38,440 nt of DNA from Erythrobacter sp. (GTDB lineage Bacteria > Pseudomonadota > Alphaproteobacteria > Sphingomonadales > Sphingomonadaceae), in contig PNJY01000010.1 in NCBI GenBank assembly GCA_013822125.1, positions 1-38,440 of the forward strand. The letters run 5' to 3'. How positions within the stretch are numbered: position 1 is the first letter of the stretch; every line of letters starts with the position of its first letter. A program made the position numbers and the translations under genes. This document shows positions 18,562 through 27,058 of the stretch, piece by piece. Below the pieces are notes generated by a model, which did no database searches, was not told the DNA's origin, and saw only the letters and a list, made by a program, of their open reading frames with translations.

Positions 18562-19572
18562 TCAGTACCCCCGCGCCACGGCGAATTGCGCTGCCTGCGT
18601 CATTGCGTAGCGCGCCTTGCCATCGGGGAAGATCGAGATGGCATCCACCGCGCGCCGGGCAAAATGGCGGGCACGCTCGCGCGTATCGGCAAGCGCACCA
18701 TGCTTGCGGATCAGTGCAATGGCATGCGCCAGGTCGTCGTCGCCGGTGCGATGACCGATGATCGCATCCTTCCAGAAGCGCCGTTCTTCCTCGTTGCCGC
18801 GCGCATAGGCAAGGATCACGGGCAGCGTCATCTTGCCTTCGCGGAAGTCATCGCCCTGGTCCTTGCCCATTTCGGCGGCATCCGAATCATAATCGATCGC
18901 GTCGTCCACCAGCTGGAACGCGACCCCCAGATTGCGCCCGTAATCCTCGAGCGCGCGCTCCTGGTCCTCGCTGCATTCGGCCACCACCGCGCTGATCTGG
19001 CTGGCGGCGGCAAACAGCGCCGCAGTCTTGGCGCGGATGATCTGGAGATAACGTTCCTCGCTCGTTTCGATCCGGCGCTGCGCGGTAAGCTGAGCCACCT
19101 CGCCCTCTGCAATTACTGCGCTGGCATGGCTGAGGATGCGAAGCACCTTGAGGCTGCCGTCTTCGGTCATCAGCTCGAACGCGCGGCTGAACAGGAAATC
19201 ACCCACCAGAACGGTGGCCGGATTGCCGAAGATGATATTGGCCGCCGCCTTGCCCCGGCGCAGCTCGCTGCCATCGACCACGTCATCGTGCAGCAGCGTT
19301 GCGGTGTGAATGAATTCGACCGCCGCAGCCAGCTTGTAGTGGCGCGTGCCCTGATATCCGACCAGATCGGCCCCGGCGAGCGTCAGCATCGGCCGCAATC
19401 TTTTGCCCCCACCCGAGATCAGATGACCCGCGAGGCTGGGAATCAGCGGAATTTCGCTCTGCATCCGCTCGAGTATCACCGCATTCACGCTGTTCATGCC
19501 GTTCGCGGTAAGCGCCAGCATCGGGTCAAGCGTGGGCCGTTCGGGGTGGAGGGGGATAACCTCGGCGCTCAT
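18562..19572 (-). CDS. ispB: Long-chain polyprenyl diphosphate synthase
   Basis: A 336-aa trans-prenyltransferase that extends isoprenoid chains for the ubiquinone side chain. The two Asp-rich motifs are DDVVD (residues 96-100) and DDAID (223-227), and the GGGKRLRP motif (about 54-61) binds isopentenyl diphosphate. Small residues (Ala91, Thr92) sit just before the first motif, which allows long products (C40-C50). Decaprenyl is expected in Sphingomonadales but is not proven by sequence. The family start MSAEVIPLHP gives the ATG at 19572. It diverges from chorismate mutase with 65 bases between them. Confidence 0.92.
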   Translation of the reverse strand: MSAEVIPLHPERPTLDPMLALTANGMNSVNAVILERMQSEIPLIPSLAGHLISGGGKRLRPMLTLAGADLVGYQGTRHYKLAAAVEFIHTATLLHDDVVDGSELRRGKAAANIIFGNPATVLVGDFLFSRAFELMTEDGSLKVLRILSHASAVIAEGEVAQLTAQRRIETSEERYLQIIRAKTAALFAAASQISAVVAECSEDQERALEDYGRNLGVAFQLVDDAIDYDSDAAEMGKDQGDDFREGKMTLPVILAYARGNEEERRFWKDAIIGHRTGDDDLAHAIALIRKHGALADTRERARHFARRAVDAISIFPDGKARYAMTQAAQFAVARGY

Positions 19573-19637
19573 GATTGCGCCAATGGAGCGCGCCTTGCCG
19601 CTTGGCAAGCGCGGATTTGCTGCTAGCGTGCCGTGCC

Positions 19638-19970
19638 ATGCCCAGCCAGACCCAGCCCATTCCAGGCCCGTCAAGCCATGTCGGCGACGATCCGGTCCTG
19701 GCCGCATTCCGCAAGAGTATCGACAACATCGACGCGGCGCTGATCCACGTCCTCGCCGAACGCTTCCGGATCACGCAGGCAGTGGGCGAATACAAGGCCA
19801 AGGCGTCTCTGCCCCCCGCCGATCCGCAGCGGGAGCGGCTCCAGATCGCCCGTCTGCGCAAGCTTTCCGAAGAAGCCGAGCTTGATCCCGAATTCAGCGA
19901 GAAGTTCCTGCGCTTCATCATCGATGAAGTTATCCGCCACCACGAAAAGGCGCAGTCGCGGCAGGATTGA
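19638..19970 (+). CDS. Chorismate mutase (AroQ class)
   Basis: A 110-aa monofunctional chorismate mutase, which turns chorismate into prephenate for Phe and Tyr synthesis. The helical AroQ fold is read from FRKSIDNIDAALIHVLAERF, the active-site segment ITQAVGEYKAK, and the second half with RERLQIARLRKLSEEAEL and the closing FLRFIIDEVIRHHEK. I chose the ATG at 19638; the frame is open upstream but carries no family sequence. No other aromatic pathway gene is adjacent; aroQ (dehydroquinase) lies 14 kb away. Confidence 0.9.
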   Translation: MPSQTQPIPGPSSHVGDDPVLAAFRKSIDNIDAALIHVLAERFRITQAVGEYKAKASLPPADPQRERLQIARLRKLSEEAELDPEFSEKFLRFIIDEVIRHHEKAQSRQD

Positions 19971-20057
19971 TGCCGACTGCCGACCTGCGCGGCCGTTGAC
20001 CGGGCATAAGTGTTTCTTCTAATTGCAACCCTCTGTATATTTCCGCCAATTGCCCCT

Positions 20058-20456
20058 ATGGTGCAACTCGTGGATAAGAAGCTGCCAGCCTTGGCGGCGC
20101 ACACGCAAACGGGGAGGCGTGATGCTGCGCGCCTGCGGCTTTACTTGCCGGCTCGCCTCGCCTTGGTCGATGGTGTGGTTTCGTGCATCATTGAAGACAT
20201 TTCCCAGACCGGCGCAAAGATATTGATCCAGCACGCTCGCCCGATCGGCCAAAGTGGCATCTTGCAGTGTCCTCCGCTCGACGTCTTCTTTGACCGGGTG
20301 TGGACCGACGGCGTCAGGGTCGGTGTGGCATTTGAAGAGCCCGTCGAGCCAGAAACACTGCACGCGCTGCGCCAATTGCATGACAATTACAGTGCCATGT
20401 CCAAACAGGAACTGCGGCGCACCGCGCAGGATTGGGTACGCGGGAAATGGAGTTGA
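20058..20456 (+). CDS. PilZ-domain protein
   Basis: A 132-aa cytosolic protein that is little more than a PilZ domain. It carries a canonical RxxxR motif (RRDAAR at about residues 20-25) and a DxSxxG motif (DISQTG), the pair that binds cyclic-di-GMP. The C-terminal helix (about residues 92-128) is a plausible partner-binding part. A GTG at 20010 would add 16 hydrophobic residues; I prefer the ATG at 20058 because the added part looks like promoter DNA (TATATT at 20036-20041). No c-di-GMP enzyme lies in the window. Confidence 0.82.
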   Translation: MVQLVDKKLPALAAHTQTGRRDAARLRLYLPARLALVDGVVSCIIEDISQTGAKILIQHARPIGQSGILQCPPLDVFFDRVWTDGVRVGVAFEEPVEPETLHALRQLHDNYSAMSKQELRRTAQDWVRGKWS

Positions 20457-20599
20457 CGCCCAGGCCCTGATTCAGTCAGGCATAAGCATCGTCAGGGTCT
20501 AGGGCCTGTTCGATCTTGATTGAATCAAAACCTGGTTCCAGCATTTTGTTTTGCCGTGATTTCCGAGCCGTGAAATGCTCCATTTCACTCGAAATCACT

Positions 20600-22060
20600 C
20601 TATCCGCTTGCTCGCGCCGCGCGGGGAAGCGTGAGCCGTACCAGCAGTCCGCCCAGTTCGGGACTTGTATCGAGCGAAACGCCGCCGCCATAAATGCCCA
20701 CCACGTCGCGCACGATCGCCAGGCCCAGCCCGGTTCCCGGCTTGCCGGTATCGAGCCGTGCCCCGCGGCCGAAAATCTCGCTGCGCTTGGCCTCCGGAAT
20801 GCCTTTGCCGTCGTCTTCAACCCAGATCACGCATTGCTCCGCCTCGGGTTCGGCGTCCACCGTCACGAACACGCTGCCCTGCCCGTATTTGGCCGCGTTC
20901 TCGATCAGATTGCCCAGAATTTCGTCGAGGTCCTGCCGTTCGATGGCAACCTCGACATCGCGGTTTCCGGCTATGTCGAAGCGGACACCGGGATAGAGCC
21001 GCTCGACTGCCCGGCGAACCGCTTCGGCACTTTCGCAAACCCTGATACGCGCATGGCCGATGGCCCGGCGCCCCACTGCCCGCGCCCGCGCCAGGTGATG
21101 GTCGACGTGACGCTGCATGGTGCGCGCCTCGCGAATGGTGGTGTCGGCCAGATCGTCCGCTTGCGCAGTTGCCGCGTTGGTGATCACGGTCAGGGGGGTC
21201 TTGAGAGCGTGGGCCAGGTTGCCCGCGTGGGTGCGCGCTTCGTCCGCCTGCCTTGCGGAATGTTCGAGCAGGGCGTTGAGCTCATCCACCAGCGGCTGCA
21301 CCTCTGCCGGCAGCGGGTCGGAGATCCGGTTTGTCCCGGTCGTGCGCATGTGCTGGATGGCATCGCGCACCCGGCGCAAGGGCGAAAGTCCATAGCGGAT
21401 CTGCAGCAATGCCATCACCATCAGGCCCACGCCCAGCACCACGAAGCTCCACACCAGGATTGCGCGGTTCTGCGCGATCTGCCCGTCCAGCCCTGCACGG
21501 CTGGCAGCTACGGTGAACCACCATTGCGTCTCGCTGCCCGGCAGGATGATCGAACGCTCCGCCACGCGCAGGCTTTCATTCGCGAACTGGCCCGAATTGT
21601 AGATGTGGATCGATTCATCCGCGTGATCGCCGCGCACCTCAAGGCTGCGATCCCACAGCGAGCGGCTGGGAAAGACTTCGCGCCCCTTGCCGCTGATCTG
21701 CCAGTAGAGGCCGCTGCCCGGTTCGAGAAAACGCTGGTCGCCCAGCGAGCGGTAGAAGAACACTTCACCATCGGGGCCGATTTCGGCCGAAGCGATCATC
21801 GCGGTCAGCATGCTGGTAAGCTGCTCGTCAAAATTTTGCTCGACCAGGCTGGTCATCGAACGGTCGAGCGCGATGCCGCCACCGATCAGCAGCACCGCTA
21901 TCCAACCAGAGGCAATAAGCACCATGCGCCGCGCCAGGCTGACCTGCGCGCGCACGGACTCTACCGCTTCGCTCAGCGCTGGCCCGGGCGCGGGCTCGGA
22001 GCCCAAATCACTGGGCCCTGGGAGCGTCTGCAGGGTCGTCGAGGCTGTATCCAAGTCCAC
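20600..22060 (-). CDS. Sensor histidine kinase (OmpR-pair, EnvZ/PhoQ-like)
   Basis: A 486-aa inner-membrane kinase. The first membrane helix is at about residues 46-68, then a periplasmic sensor region (69-198), the second helix (about 200-221), a HAMP-like linker, and the DHp domain with His284 in NLAHALKTPLTVI. The HATPase domain has the N box LIENAAKYG, DDGKGIP and GTGLGLAIVRDVVG. The frame overlaps the upstream regulator gene by 53 bases if the GTG at 22060 is used. A TTG at 22006, close to the regulator stop, is an equally possible start. The signal is not evident; the PepSY gene upstream hints at an envelope signal. Confidence 0.9.
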   Translation of the reverse strand: MDLDTASTTLQTLPGPSDLGSEPAPGPALSEAVESVRAQVSLARRMVLIASGWIAVLLIGGGIALDRSMTSLVEQNFDEQLTSMLTAMIASAEIGPDGEVFFYRSLGDQRFLEPGSGLYWQISGKGREVFPSRSLWDRSLEVRGDHADESIHIYNSGQFANESLRVAERSIILPGSETQWWFTVAASRAGLDGQIAQNRAILVWSFVVLGVGLMVMALLQIRYGLSPLRRVRDAIQHMRTTGTNRISDPLPAEVQPLVDELNALLEHSARQADEARTHAGNLAHALKTPLTVITNAATAQADDLADTTIREARTMQRHVDHHLARARAVGRRAIGHARIRVCESAEAVRRAVERLYPGVRFDIAGNRDVEVAIERQDLDEILGNLIENAAKYGQGSVFVTVDAEPEAEQCVIWVEDDGKGIPEAKRSEIFGRGARLDTGKPGTGLGLAIVRDVVGIYGGGVSLDTSPELGGLLVRLTLPRAARASG

Positions 22061-22688
22061 GGATGGTCGTAATCACGTCTGGGCCGAGCTTCTTGCGGAT
22101 GCGGGTGACGAAGACTTCGATCGTGTTCGAATCGCGGTCAAAATCCTGGTCGTAGATATGCTCGATCAGCTCGGTGCGGCTGACCACCTTGCCCTTGTGG
22201 TGCATGAGATAGGCGAGCAGCTTGTATTCCTGTGCGGTCAGCTTGACTGGTTCGCCGTTCAAGGTGACGCGGCCCGAACGCGTATCCAGCCGCACGTCGC
22301 CAGCAGTGAGCTCGCTCGAACTGTTGCCCGATGCGCGGCGGATCAGCGCCCGCAGCCGCGCGATAAGCTCTTCGGTCTGGAACGGCTTGGCCAGATAATC
22401 GTCCGCGCCCGCATCAAGCCCGGCGACCTTGTCGCTCCAGCTGTCGCGCGCTGTCAAAACCAGAACCGGAAAGGTCCGCCCTTCCTTGCGCCACATGCCC
22501 AGCACGGTCAGCCCGTCGATTTCGGGCAGGCCGAGATCGAGAATTACCGCATCGTAATTCTCGGTGCTGCCCATGAAGTGGCCGTCTTCGCCATCGGTGG
22601 AAAGGTCCACGGCATAGCCGGTCTGCTCAAGCGTGGACTTGAGCTGCCTGCCCAGCGTTGGCTCGTCTTCGACGATCAGTATCCGCAT
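22008..22688 (-). CDS. OmpR-family response regulator
   Basis: A 226-aa two-domain regulator. The receiver has Asp8, phosphoacceptor Asp51 (VILDLGLPE), Thr in LTARDSW and Lys in AKPF. The winged-helix output domain runs from LTAGDVRLDTRSGRV to VTRIRKKLGPDVITTIRGLGY. GGGGAAT just before the ATG at 22688 sets the start. It precedes and overlaps its kinase gene, so the pair is made from one transcript. The PepSY gene lies 72 bases upstream on the same strand. Confidence 0.94.
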   Translation of the reverse strand: MRILIVEDEPTLGRQLKSTLEQTGYAVDLSTDGEDGHFMGSTENYDAVILDLGLPEIDGLTVLGMWRKEGRTFPVLVLTARDSWSDKVAGLDAGADDYLAKPFQTEELIARLRALIRRASGNSSSELTAGDVRLDTRSGRVTLNGEPVKLTAQEYKLLAYLMHHKGKVVSRTELIEHIYDQDFDRDSNTIEVFVTRIRKKLGPDVITTIRGLGYSLDDPADAPRAQ

Positions 22689-22760
22689 AATTCCCCGTTT
22701 ACCATGGTTGAAGCGCATCAGAATTGGGCCTTTGCGACCCGTGCGTCAAGCAATGCGCCT

Positions 22761-23066
22761 TCAACGCGAGCGGCTGATGACCTGCCCGGTCCGTGCATCG
22801 ACGTCGACAAAGCTGACCCGCCCGTCCCTGATGAATTTGAGCCGATAGGCGCGCGCGGTCGAATCATAGGATGGGCCGAGATATTCGCTGCCCCGCATCT
22901 GCGGCAGAACGCGCTGTTCGATTTCGCGCAGCGACAGAACCCGGCCGGCCTGCATCTCCTTGCGCGCTTCGCCCTGATCGCTGCGGCGCTGATCCTGCGC
23001 CTGCGCGGACAAAGCGCCGCTGACAGCGAGCACAACGGTACCGAAAAGGGCGACAACGCGTTTCAT
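22761..23066 (-). CDS. Secreted PepSY-domain protein
   Basis: A 101-aa protein with a Sec signal peptide (MKRVVALFGTVVLAVSGALSAQA, cleavage after AQA) and a PepSY-type fold: LSLREIEQRVLPQM, then YRLKFIRDGRVSFVDVDARTG. It should be periplasmic. Small PepSY proteins often precede OmpR-type two-component systems and are thought to modulate the sensor or peptidases; that is the likely link to the pair downstream. No catalytic residues are present. Confidence 0.85.
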   Translation of the reverse strand: MKRVVALFGTVVLAVSGALSAQAQDQRRSDQGEARKEMQAGRVLSLREIEQRVLPQMRGSEYLGPSYDSTARAYRLKFIRDGRVSFVDVDARTGQVISRSR

Positions 23067-23135
23067 GGTGCCCGTTTGCCTGCCAGCAATGCATTGAACA
23101 AGGTCTGAATGTCACGGTTGCACACCATTCATCGC

Positions 23136-23876
23136 TTAATCCTGATGGTCAGCACTCAGCATTTCATACTTGACCGTAATCGAGACGCCGCTGGAAACGA
23201 GCCCCGGTTGAACCGGAACCGAGGCCTGCATCGAATCCACCCTGAGCCCTTTCTCGGCCACCATCGGCACCGGGCCGTTCACGGCAATGGCCTCGCTGAT
23301 GTAAACCAGCCTGACATCATCGTATCCGCCCATCATGGCATAGGCCAATGCCTGCGCATGCCCGCGCTTGAATGCCCGCGTGCGCGCCGCTTCCTTGGCC
23401 GCGCTGTCATCCTCGACCGAGAAGCTGGGGCCGGAAAGATCGGTTGCGCCCGCCGCCACCAAGGCATCGAGCACCTCGCCCGTGCGCTCGATCGCGCGAA
23501 GCTTCACGCTGACCCGGTTCGATGCCTGGTAACCGCGAAAGATCTGGCGCTGCTGGCCCTGGTCGTAGTCATAGCGCGCGTACAGGCTGATGCCGCTTGT
23601 CTGAATGTCCTCCTCCGCCACGCCCAGCGCCTTGATCCGTTCGATAACGCGGCGCATCTCCGACGAATTCCTGCGCATCGCCTCGACCGCGCTCGGCGCC
23701 TCGGTGGTCACGCCCGCGCCGATCACCGCGATATCGGGCGCAAGTTCGATCTCCTCGTAAATCGCCAGTTCGACCAGCGGGGTCCGCGCCTCGGCTTCCG
23801 CGGCAACCGCAGCGGTCGGCGCCATGGTAAAGGCGGCAAGCGCCATCGCGGCGGCAGCGTAGGGCATAGGGAACAT
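23136..23876 (-). CDS. SIMPL (DUF541) domain periplasmic protein
   Basis: A 246-aa exported protein with a signal peptide (about residues 1-26, ending AVAAEA). The body is a SIMPL/DUF541 domain, recognisable from ITVKYEML at the end, IQTSGISLYARYDY and GYQASNRVSVKLR in the middle, and APDIAVIGAGVTTEA at the beginning. Family members such as E. coli YggE are periplasmic and linked to oxidative stress, with no firm mechanism. The ATG at 23876 has AGGAG 8 bases upstream; the in-frame start 18 bases further up has none. It lies 69 bases before the PepSY gene on the same strand. Confidence 0.88.
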   Translation of the reverse strand: MFPMPYAAAAMALAAFTMAPTAAVAAEAEARTPLVELAIYEEIELAPDIAVIGAGVTTEAPSAVEAMRRNSSEMRRVIERIKALGVAEEDIQTSGISLYARYDYDQGQQRQIFRGYQASNRVSVKLRAIERTGEVLDALVAAGATDLSGPSFSVEDDSAAKEAARTRAFKRGHAQALAYAMMGGYDDVRLVYISEAIAVNGPVPMVAEKGLRVDSMQASVPVQPGLVSSGVSITVKYEMLSADHQD

Positions 23877-23977
23877 GGGCAAATCTCCTGTCACTTGCCG
23901 GCATCAATGGCGCGCGATTGATTGCCAACCGCTGAACCGCCTTGTGAGTCGGAGGCCAAGCCCCTAACGCCGCCGCG

Positions 23978-25927
23978 ATGGCGCTACCTCCAATCCTCTC
24001 TTGGGAAAATCTCGGCCTTCAGCAGGGCGGCAGATGGCTGTTCGGCGGACCTGACCAGGAGCCGATCAACCTTCATGTCGGCCCGCGCGACCGGTTGGCG
24101 CTGATTGGGCGCAACGGCGCGGGCAAGACCACGCTGATGCGGCTGATCGACAACCGGATTGAGGCCGATAGGGGCGAACGCAAGATCAAGCCGGGCGCGC
24201 GGATCGTCTTTATCGAACAGGACCCCGACTTCACGCCTTTCGCGACGCTGATGGATTTCGCGCTGGCCGGGTCCGATGGGCCCGAGCGGCACGAGGTTGA
24301 ATCGATCGCGGGCCAGCTCGGCATCGACATGGCAACGTCGGCAGCAAGTGCCAGCGGCGGAGAGAAGCGCCGCGCCGCGATTGCCCGTGCGCTGGCGCAA
24401 AGCCCGGACCTGCTGCTGCTCGACGAGCCGACCAACCATCTCGACCTTGGCGCGATCGACTGGCTGGAAGACTGGCTCACCCGTTACAGGGGCGCCTTCA
24501 TCGTTATCAGCCATGACCGCACCTTCCTCAAGCGGTTGACCCGCGCGACGCTGTGGCTCGACCGCGGCACGCTGCGCCGCAAGGAAGTGGGCTTCGGCGG
24601 ATACGAAGCCTGGGAGGAACAGGTCTATGCCGAGGAAGCACGCATGGCCGAAAAACTCGATGCGCGGCTCAAGATCGAGGCACATTGGCTCGAACGCGGG
24701 GTGACTGCGCGGCGCAAGCGCAACCAGGGCCGTCTCGAAAAGCTACACCAGATGCGCGCCGCCCGCGCCGCGATGATCGGCAATCTTGGCACCGCCAAGC
24801 TTGGTCTGGCGAGCGACGAGGAATTCAAGTCCAAGTCGGTGATCGTGGCCGAAGGCGTGTCGAAGTCCTTCCCCGCTCACCCTGAGCCTGTCGAAGGACG
24901 GGAAGGGAGCCCATCCGCGCATACTTCGACCAGCTCAGCACGAGCGGATAAAGGCGCGCGGCCCATCATCAAGAACTTCAGCCTGCGCATCCAGCGCGGC
25001 GACCGGATCGGCATCGTCGGCGCCAATGGTACCGGCAAGACCACGCTGATCAGGCTGCTGACTGGCGAACTGACGCCCGACAGCGGGACCGTAACCATCG
25101 CGCGCAACCTGTCCGGCGTGATGATCGACCAGCAGCGCCGCCTGCTGGGCGAGAACAGGACCGTGCGCGAGGTGTTGGCCGAGGGCGGCGACTGGATCGA
25201 CGTGCGCGGAGTGCGCAAGCATGTGCAGGGTTACCTCAAGGAATTCCTGTTCGATCCGGGCATCGTTGACACCAAGGTCGGCACACTTTCAGGCGGCGAG
25301 AAATCGCGGCTGCTGCTGGCGCGCGAATTTGCCCGGATCTCGAACTTCCTCGTGCTCGACGAGCCGACCAACGATCTTGATCTCGAAACGCTCGACCTGC
25401 TGCAGGAGGTGATCGCGGATTTCGACGGCACCGTGCTGATCGTCAGCCATGACCGCGATTTCCTCGACCGCACGGTCACGATCACGCTCGGGCTCGACGG
25501 CTCGGGCAAGGTCGATGTGGTCGCAGGTGGTTATGAGGATTGGGAGAAGCGGCGGCGCCAGCCGAACGGGAAGGCGAAGAGCCCACCCCCAGCCCCTCCC
25601 GCAAGCGGCCCTTCGACAGGCTCAGGACGAGCGAGACTTGCCGAACCGCAAGGTGAGGTTAGTCGCAGCGGGGTGGGCAGGCCGAAGCTCTCCTACAAGG
25701 ATCAGCGCGATTACGAGCTGCTCCCGGCGCGGATCGAAGAGCTGGAAAGCGCGATCGCGCGCGGCGAGGCGATCCTCGCCGATCCGGACCTGTTCACCCG
25801 CGATCCAAAGAAATTCGCCGATACCCTCAAAGGGATAGAGAATGCCCGCAGCGAGAAACACGCCGCCGAAGAGCGCTGGCTGATGCTGGCCGAACAGGTT
25901 GAAGGCCAGGGTCAGGAAATCCGGTAG
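23978..25927 (+). CDS. uup: ABC-F ATPase of the Uup type with two repeat insertions
   Basis: A 649-aa soluble ABC-F protein with two nucleotide-binding domains and no membrane part. Domain 1 has Walker A GRNGAGKTT, signature SGGEKRRAA and Walker B LLLLDEPTNHLD. Domain 2 has Walker A GANGTGKTT (about residue 347), signature LSGGEKSRLLLA and LVLDEPTNDLD. A C-terminal coiled coil (PKLSYKDQRDYELLP onward) fits Uup. ABC-F proteins act on ribosomes or on DNA structures; Uup is linked to transposon excision and ribosome function. Residues of about 299-323 and 535-567 come from palindromic repeats inserted in frame. Its 3' end overlaps the opposing DUF6456 gene by 16 bases. Confidence 0.93.
   Translation: MALPPILSWENLGLQQGGRWLFGGPDQEPINLHVGPRDRLALIGRNGAGKTTLMRLIDNRIEADRGERKIKPGARIVFIEQDPDFTPFATLMDFALAGSDGPERHEVESIAGQLGIDMATSAASASGGEKRRAAIARALAQSPDLLLLDEPTNHLDLGAIDWLEDWLTRYRGAFIVISHDRTFLKRLTRATLWLDRGTLRRKEVGFGGYEAWEEQVYAEEARMAEKLDARLKIEAHWLERGVTARRKRNQGRLEKLHQMRAARAAMIGNLGTAKLGLASDEEFKSKSVIVAEGVSKSFPAHPEPVEGREGSPSAHTSTSSARADKGARPIIKNFSLRIQRGDRIGIVGANGTGKTTLIRLLTGELTPDSGTVTIARNLSGVMIDQQRRLLGENRTVREVLAEGGDWIDVRGVRKHVQGYLKEFLFDPGIVDTKVGTLSGGEKSRLLLAREFARISNFLVLDEPTNDLDLETLDLLQEVIADFDGTVLIVSHDRDFLDRTVTITLGLDGSGKVDVVAGGYEDWEKRRRQPNGKAKSPPPAPPASGPSTGSGRARLAEPQGEVSRSGVGRPKLSYKDQRDYELLPARIEELESAIARGEAILADPDLFTRDPKKFADTLKGIENARSEKHAAEERWLMLAEQVEGQGQEIR
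24874..24946. repeat. Inverted repeat element inside uup, between the ABC domains
   Basis: CGCTCACCCTGAGCCTGTCG at 24874 and CTTCGACCAGCTCAGCACGA ending near 24943 form an imperfect stem of about 23 bp, 5 mismatches by eye. The sequence CCTGTCGAAGG belongs to a common dispersed repeat. Translated, it gives HPEPVEGREG...STSSARADK. Confidence 0.75.
25581..25678. repeat. Nested repeat element inside the 3' part of uup
   Basis: The outer ends GCCCACCCC (25581) and GGGGTGGGC (ending 25678) are inverted. Between them lies CCTTCGACAGGCTCAGGACG (25610-25629), the same repeat family as the copy at 24874 in the opposite orientation. This looks like one repeat inserted into another. The block encodes Pro/Ser/Gly-rich residues before the Uup coiled coil. 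Confidence 0.65.
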
Positions 25928-26385
25928 AAATCCGCGACTCGATCGAGCGCCAGTTTGAGCACCAGTTTGCCGCTGCGCGCTGGCCAACCCAGCTCCTTCT
26001 CCGCCTCGGGCAGTCCCTCGCCCGCACAGACCACGCGCCACAGGATGTCCTCCAGACCCTTGCCTGCGGTGGCCATCGCCGCGTGGAAGCGCGCCTTGGC
26101 GGCAATCTGGCGTTCGGTCGGGGTCAGGCCTGCCTCGCCGGTGGTTCTCACCCGCACCGGGTCCCAGCGCATGGTCACGCTGGCGCCAAGCTGCGCACGC
26201 TCGTAATCAGCGCGCAGCCGCTCGCCAGCATCGAACAGCCGGTCGTCGATATGGCCGCGTGCATGGAGCCAGGAAAGCGGCGATTCGGCCAGGTTGATCG
26301 TCACCGTGCGGCGTTTGCCGCGCGCATTGCCGTGCCGCCTCGGGCCTTCTTCCGTCAATTCACGTTCGACCAGCCTGCGCCGCAT
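25912..26385 (-). CDS. DUF6456 domain protein
   Basis: A 157-aa basic protein of the alphaproteobacterial DUF6456 family. The core reads NLAESPLSWLHARG, then LFDAGERLRADYERAQLGA, TMRWDPVRV, and a C-terminal all-helical part (LEDILWRVVCAGEGLPEAEK, LVLKLALDRVADFY) resembling a helix-turn-helix. Function is unknown; DNA binding is plausible. GGAGGGCAAAGG precedes the ATG. It diverges from an XRE regulator gene with 98 bases between, and its stop lies within the 3' end of uup. Confidence 0.85.
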   Translation of the reverse strand: MRRRLVERELTEEGPRRHGNARGKRRTVTINLAESPLSWLHARGHIDDRLFDAGERLRADYERAQLGASVTMRWDPVRVRTTGEAGLTPTERQIAAKARFHAAMATAGKGLEDILWRVVCAGEGLPEAEKELGWPARSGKLVLKLALDRVADFYRIS

Positions 26386-26433
26386 CCTTTGCCCTCCTGT
26401 GGATGAACCTTGTTGGAGGACTTGCTATGATCA

Positions 26434-26448
26434 GGTTCGTGTAGGAAA
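26434..26448. promoter_or_regulatory. Motif shared with the holin promoter region
   Basis: GGTTCGTGTAGGAAA lies 36 bases before the XRE start. The same 15-mer with one change occurs in reverse orientation at 31282-31296, upstream of the GTA-type holin gene. Both places are followed by GGTTATTT. A common regulator is possible; chance is not excluded. Confidence 0.3.
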
Positions 26449-26470
26449 GTAATTTCACCACTATGGTTAT

Positions 26471-26484
26471 TTGGAGCGCTCCAA
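26471..26484. promoter_or_regulatory. Perfect palindrome over the XRE gene start
   Basis: TTGGAGCGCTCCAA is a perfect 14-bp palindrome whose last base is the A of the XRE start codon. It also contains the GGAG that would serve as its ribosome site. A repressor bound here would block its own synthesis, the usual autoregulation of XRE/cI-like proteins. The binding is inferred. Confidence 0.45.
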
Positions 26485-27056
26485 TGATCAATCGCATCCG
26501 CGACCTTCGCAAGAGCAAGGGCATGACGCTGGCTGATCTGGCAGCGGCCTGCGATCCGCCAACCACCGCACAGACCATCGGGCGGCTCGAAACCGGGATG
26601 CGCAGCCTTTCGACCAGATGGATGGAGCGGATCGCGCGTGCGCTCGAAATCGACCCCGAACTCCTCGTACGCTCTGACCAAACGCCGCGGGCAAACGTTG
26701 TTGCGAGCCTGCACGCGTCGGGGCCCGAAGCGCTGGCATCTCCGCGCGAGGCGATCCTGCCCAACGATCTGGCCGGCGCGGGAGCGATGTCGGTGCTGGC
26801 GGTGGAGGAAAGCGCGGGAGAATACCGTCCGGGCGATCTCGTCTGGCTGCGCCAGATTGCGCCCGATGCTACGGCGCAGGCGATCAACCGCGATGTGCTG
26901 GTGCCCCGCCCCGGCGGGCGCTTCTGCTTCGGGAGGCTGATCGACCGGCAAGGCACGCTGGTGGGCGTGTTGCCACCGGGCAGTGGGCACAAGCAGCAGG
27001 TGGTGGACAACCCGCCATGGATCGCACTTGCAGAAATGCTGGTCCGAAAGCTTTAG
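26484..27056 (+). CDS. XRE-family transcriptional regulator (cI-like)
   Basis: A 190-aa regulator. The N-terminal helix-turn-helix (about residues 1-60) reads MINRIRDLRKSKGMTLADLA, then TAQTIGRLETGMRSLSTRWM. The C-terminal half (about 95-170) resembles the LexA/cI S24 fold: EESAGEYRPGDLVWLRQ, then INRDVLVPRPGGRFCFGRLI. The catalytic Ser/Lys pair of self-cleaving repressors is not clear, so autocleavage cannot be claimed. The start is the ATG at 26484 with GGAG 8 bases upstream. It is convergent with secF and diverges from the DUF6456 gene. Confidence 0.85.
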   Translation: MINRIRDLRKSKGMTLADLAAACDPPTTAQTIGRLETGMRSLSTRWMERIARALEIDPELLVRSDQTPRANVVASLHASGPEALASPREAILPNDLAGAGAMSVLAVEESAGEYRPGDLVWLRQIAPDATAQAINRDVLVPRPGGRFCFGRLIDRQGTLVGVLPPGSGHKQQVVDNPPWIALAEMLVRKL

Positions 27057-27058
27057 CC

